Part shown: positions 63,701-64,000 of the stretch, piece by piece
How the letters are laid out: each line of letters opens with the position of its first letter
Position numbering within the stretch: the stretch's first letter is position 1
NCBI RefSeq assembly: GCF_964275005.1
Contig: NC_092705.1
Location: 12,463,912-12,527,911 of the forward strand
Source of the DNA: Diadema setosum
Taxonomy: Eukaryota; Echinodermata; Echinoidea; Diadematoida; Diadematidae
Direction of reading: 5' to 3'
Length of the DNA stretch: 64,000 nucleotides
Made by a program: the position numbers and the translations under genes
The notes under the pieces: model-generated
What the model was told of the DNA's origin: nothing
Database searches by the model: none
Seen by the model: only the letters and a program-made list of their open reading frames with translations

Positions 63701-64000
63701 ATCAGATATGAATTTAGCAATCAAGATGCTTCTAAAAAATTCTGCAATTAAATACAGAGCACTAAAGGGCACAAATAAAATTTTGTATACACTGTAGTTT
63801 TGTTCTTACTCTACCTTATGAGGAGGCACTAGCAATGAATAATTACAAAGTATAACAAAGATACACACAAATTACAATGGCATGCTTCTGAGTGATGTAT
63901 GTACAAGCTGCCATAAAGTATGAAATACATTTTATGTGAAAAGGAAACTGACTCTCACCACATGTTTGCACAATCTTGAGTGAATGCTGGAACTTGCTCC
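51989..64000 (-). CDS. COG7: COG7, conserved oligomeric Golgi complex subunit 7 (C-terminal nine exons)
   Basis: COG7 is a lobe B subunit of the COG tethering complex, which directs retrograde vesicles within the Golgi and keeps glycosylation enzymes in place. Exons, high to low: 63959-64000 (partial), 62820-62931, 57076-57176, 56364-56494, 54977-55054, 54317-54431, 53141-53278, 52608-52698, 51989-52067. All are GT-AG and in phase, giving 294 aa to the TAG stop. Diagnostic strings are [74 protein letters not shown] and the C-terminal ASMRS, all in the order and spacing of vertebrate COG7. The N-terminal ~60% lies right of the window. A gypsy element occupies the intron between 57176 and 62820. 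Confidence 0.94.
52200..52640 (-). repeat. Tandem copies of COG7 exon end plus donor
   Basis: The genuine exon end (GAGGACCTCCTCAAGCTACC...CACA|GTAAGT) at 52608-52640 is followed by GAGGATCTGCTCAAGCTACC-type copies at 52501-52529 (donor GTAAGA) and 52276-52304 (donor GTGAGT), and a shorter decayed copy at about 52206-52225. Each is followed by similar intron sequence (TAGACC..., TTTTATCT, then TTTG runs). Confidence 0.9.
52608..52698 (-). CDS. COG7: COG7 penultimate exon
   Basis: It encodes [20 protein letters not shown] then [11 protein letters not shown], ending in phase 2 at CACA|GTAAGT. Its last ~30 bp plus donor reappear three times in the following intron. Confidence 0.93.
53141..53278 (-). 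CDS. COG7: COG7 exon
   Basis: It encodes [20 protein letters not shown] then [26 protein letters not shown]. The W-[IL]-G-S-[IV]-A-R-A-T-M block is diagnostic. The donor is ATAG|GTAATT, phase 1. Confidence 0.95.
53438..53654. mobile_element. MITE family C (TACTGTAAAAGTGG), copy 2
   Basis: TGTAAAAGTGGAAATTTTCGCG at the left is mirrored by CCACTTTTACAGTA at the right. It is 217 bp, in the COG7 intron just upstream of the 53141-53278 exon, and more diverged than the copy at 26808. Confidence 0.83.
53750..53981. mobile_element. Probable decayed MITE family B copy
   Basis: The right end TGTATACAGTA and internal blocks (GGGACCTCC, CTCGATCGTGGAAT, AAAATGTACACGTGCACGTC) resemble family B in reverse. 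The left end is not recognisable. Confidence 0.45.
54105..54290. repeat. Foldback repeat with TTTCATGC blocks
   Basis: CCTGTAAAACCAGAAATTTTCG at the left is partly mirrored by ATGTTTCTGGTTTTT at the right. The interior has repeated GCGAAAGTTTCATGC. It is related to the repeat at 55327. Confidence 0.6.
54317..54431 (-). CDS. COG7: COG7 exon
   Basis: It encodes [20 protein letters not shown] then [18 protein letters not shown], matching I-G-Q-Y-[IL]-M-[ST]-L-P...L-E-P of the family. The donor is GCCG|GTAGGC, phase 1. Confidence 0.94.
54738..54764. repeat. Poly(A)/(T) tract
   Basis: A homopolymer of about 26 A on plus lies in a COG7 intron. Such tracts are prone to assembly or length error. 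Confidence 0.85.
54977..55054 (-). CDS. COG7: COG7 exon
   Basis: It encodes 26 aa, [20 protein letters not shown] then QEYITK. The P-x-F-S-L-x-P-x-E-Y-I block is diagnostic. Phase 0 on both sides. Confidence 0.94.
55327..55507. repeat. Foldback repeat, TACTGTAAAACAAAG end
   Basis: TACTGTAAAACAAAGTTTCG at the left is mirrored loosely by GAATATTTCTTGCTTTACA at the right. The CAGTGGCAATTTCGATTTGTG-like interior also appears, diverged, at about 15620-15690 (CTAGTGGCAATTTGTAAAAA). Confidence 0.55.
55726..56347. mobile_element. Long hairpin plus inverted-repeat element
   Basis: Positions 55726-55899 fold into one hairpin: a left arm with CGAGTGCAATGGTACGAGAT and a right arm with ATCTCGTTCCATTGCACGAG, each about 70 bp. 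This is followed by a second inverted pair, TATACAACGTCCAAGTAGAT at 55896 and its reverse complement ending at 56347. It ends about 16 bp from the donor of the COG7 exon 56364-56494. Confidence 0.8.
56364..56494 (-). CDS. COG7: COG7 exon
   Basis: It encodes [20 protein letters not shown] then [24 protein letters not shown], an amphipathic helical region. The acceptor is ctttccatag and the donor ATGGAG|GTACAG. Confidence 0.9.
56538..56760. repeat. Fragment of MITE family C
   Basis: TGTAAAAGTAGAAGTTTTTG and GGAAATTTTCAGGCATTTTG resemble the left half of the copy at 53438. The right end is not clear. Confidence 0.45.
57076..57176 (-). CDS. COG7: COG7 exon
   Basis: It encodes [20 protein letters not shown] then [13 protein letters not shown]. 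Two acceptors four bases apart (CACAG and TCAG) exist; only the upstream one keeps frame with the previous exon (KI-S-QGHS). The donor is GAAG|GTTAGT. Confidence 0.88.
57281..57507 (-). repeat. 3' LTR of the gypsy element
   Basis: Same 227-bp sequence as the 5' LTR apart from one base. The TG...CA boundaries are intact. Confidence 0.94.
57508..57520 (-). other. Polypurine tract
   Basis: AAAGAAAGGGAGA on the minus strand lies immediately before the 3' LTR, the expected second-strand primer site. Confidence 0.85.
57521..57874 (-). other. Gypsy 3' non-coding segment
   Basis: About 350 bp between the gag-pol stop and the purine tract. It contains a direct repeat of TTCGCGAAAAGTTCTTC (about 57807 and 57841). 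No frame is seen. Confidence 0.6.
57875..61801 (-). CDS. Ty3/gypsy gag-pol polyprotein
   Basis: This is one uninterrupted frame of 1308 aa. Domains in order: a gag capsid-like region (about 1-200), two zinc-knuckle-like Cys/His clusters (about 231-265, the first C-x2-C-x4-H-x4-C), an aspartic protease (DTG at 311-313), reverse transcriptase (about 440-620, with [13 protein letters not shown] and MMDD at 587-590), RNase H (about 680-800, with [13 protein letters not shown]), and integrase with an H-x3-H...C-x2-C zinc domain, a TDNGPQFSS core motif and a basic C-terminal domain. Gag and pol are fused without a frameshift. The position usually Y/F/V in the RT x-x-D-D box is Met. All catalytic motifs that I can check are present, so it may be active. 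Confidence 0.95.
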   Translation of the reverse strand: MNAQRVNMANLTQPAPLDLRGNLSENWKRFKQRFTLYNVASGMSRKDDKAQTSMLLHVIGDAALDIYNTFTFAEGDEMKLEKVLEQFEKYCTPKKNVTYERHKFFTRSQGVSENIDQYVTELRNRAQSCEFGELTDGLIRDQIICGITDGGLRERLLREDDLTLQKALQICRAAEITRAQAQELGSKADVSVPVDALNKKKKAVNPGKRSEPPRWKQKSQSQSQGQNSQACGRCGNRHAMNSCPAQGKVCKKCRKMNHFAKCCKSRVQVNELQSNSKDESFLVDVVKSQESCDEWKVNLVVNERQVLFKLDTGAQTNLLPESVYQTLKPKPKLSSVNVKLTGYSGVEIPVKGRCFVQVKHKNLTESMSFLVTPGNRQPLLGLQACDKLKLVKRVLNVAQNTHDEKMSVEDYEDVFEGLGCVPGKHHITVTENARPVQHACRKVPFPMREKLKEELDKMERMNVIEPVDTPTDWVSSLVIVQKKTSQLRVCLDPRDLNRAVKREHFQLPSRAEITAQFAGAKYFSKLDASSGFWQIQLDDESSRLCTFITPFGRYRFLRLPFGICSAPEVYHKIVHQLFAHIPGVNTMMDDIIVWGATKEEHDLRLKEVLETARKNNSKLNREKCEFCVNKLTFIGDVISDQGVQPDPKKVAAIQNMERPQCKQDVQRFLGMINYQGKFIADLSTKSEPLRSLLEKRNEWVWTDAQEHAWQELKKALTTEPVLHFYDCAKPTKLSADASKNGLGAVLLQKHDQDWVPIAYASRAMTDAETRYAQIEKELLAITYSCERFHQYIYGRQVEVETDHKPLIPLFVKPLCDCPLRIQRLLIRVQRYDLKVSYTPGKYMYTADTLSRAVDPESQPDVMREEDIKVYVDAVVMNMPVTSNKRSQFVDETKKDTALQELLAVIRDGWPERKQQCPVSVREYWNIRSELSEAQGIIFKGSKIVVPATMRREMLQKIHEGHLGIEKCKRRARDVLYWPRINHDVAEMVQNCNACLMYQPKQQKESLQPHMVPDRPWQKVAADLLTLDNKEYLVIVDYFSQYIELCSLSTTTSRAVINSMKAVFARHGTPCELITDNGPQFSSREFQQFTAEWDFRHTTTSPYHPQSNGQAENAVKIVKNLMRKSKHSGQEVLRALQVYRSSPLECGKSPAELLFNRRIRTNLPMAEKLLDPQHINARSVKERKERQKQKQKEHFDKHARDLPHLKVGDHVKLQDMNTGRWSQGGVIKKTLPHRSYLVQTETGEIRRRNRRHLRPDPRRGQDERQPAQRYDDDDDNVNAPMVDETTRNATSVKSTRSGRIVKPPIRLDL
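61802..62287 (-). other. Gypsy 5' leader
   Basis: About 490 bp of non-coding leader between primer site and gag. It contains a short (CA)n tract at 62075-62092 (plus strand). No frame is seen. Confidence 0.7.
62288..62304 (-). other. Primer-binding site, probably tRNA-Leu
   Basis: TGGTGTCAGAGTGG directly follows the 5' LTR with no spacer. The first ten bases complement the ...TCTGACACCA 3' end found in leucine tRNAs, as I recall them. Confidence 0.7.
62305..62531 (-). repeat. 5' LTR of the gypsy element
   Basis: In element orientation it starts TGTGTTGATATACATG and ends ...CCAAGACA. It differs from the 3' LTR at a single G/A position (near 62352). Confidence 0.94.
62532..62819. other. COG7 intron remainder
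   Basis: This is the part of the intron left on the upstream side of the gypsy insertion. Nothing is recognised. Confidence 0.5.
62820..62931 (-). CDS. COG7: COG7 exon
   Basis: It encodes [20 protein letters not shown] then [17 protein letters not shown]. The acceptor is a long C run followed by ag (expanded polypyrimidine tract). The donor is ATCAG|GTACAA, phase 2. Confidence 0.88.
62932..63958. other. COG7 intron, no recognised element
   Basis: AT-rich intron, starting with a G run at 62934-62947 that forms the polypyrimidine tract of the following exon on the minus strand. No inverted repeat or RNA gene is seen. Confidence 0.55.
63959..64000 (-). CDS. COG7: COG7 exon (partial at window edge)
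   Basis: The visible part encodes [13 protein letters not shown] and ends in phase 1 at TGTG|GTGAGA. It joins the next exon as ...QTCGELFLQ, as in vertebrate COG7 (T-C-G-E-L-L). Confidence 0.85.

Noticed and set aside
1..64000. tRNA or other structured RNA genes
   Set aside because: I looked for the GGTTCRANNCC-type B box with a matching cloverleaf on both strands by eye and found none; a covariance-model scan would be needed to exclude them.

Overview
This is a 64 kb piece of an AT-rich animal genome. It holds three multi-exon genes with ordinary GT-AG introns, long introns full of small inverted-repeat transposons, and several retroelements. The gene structures and repeat types (full-length Ty3/gypsy, CR1/L2-like LINEs, many MITE families, frequent TACATGTA strings) suggest a marine invertebrate deuterostome such as an echinoderm, hemichordate or lancelet. 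That placement is inference; the sequence alone does not fix the species.

Layout. (1) Positions 253-25353, minus strand: ICE1 (little elongation complex subunit 1). I could join 17 exons in continuous reading frame, giving 1958 codons, from an in-frame-stop-bounded start to the left window edge, where the C-terminus runs off. A likely 5' non-coding exon lies near 27.9-28.1 kb. (2) Positions 25.4-34.8 kb: the divergent intergenic region, with MITEs, a CTCCGCC-bounded repeat, a decayed plus-strand LINE tail and a broken minus-strand LINE. (3) Positions 34774-46446, plus strand: complete ATP6AP2 (V-ATPase accessory protein 2 / prorenin receptor), 9 exons, 394 aa, from signal peptide to retrieval-type cytoplasmic tail. 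(4) Positions 46.4-52.0 kb: tail-to-tail intergenic and 3' UTR DNA. (5) Positions 51989-64000, minus strand: the last nine exons of COG7 (conserved oligomeric Golgi complex subunit 7), about 294 aa; the N-terminal part is beyond the right edge. One COG7 intron carries a complete, very young Ty3/gypsy element (57281-62531) with 227-bp LTRs that differ at one base and one uninterrupted 1308-aa gag-pol frame.

The three genes do separate jobs: snRNA transcription (ICE1), V-ATPase assembly and acidification (ATP6AP2) and intra-Golgi retrograde tethering (COG7). ATP6AP2 and COG7 both act in the secretory pathway, but nothing here shows that the neighbourhood is functional.

The most unusual signals are two independent local tandem duplications that copied the 3' end of a coding exon with its splice donor into the downstream intron (COG7 at 52.2-52.6 kb, ICE1 at 12.4-12.7 kb); a four-copy ~90-bp inverted-repeat family with a perfect 16-bp palindrome at its core; and a set of at least ten other foldback/MITE elements, several with recognisable target duplications.
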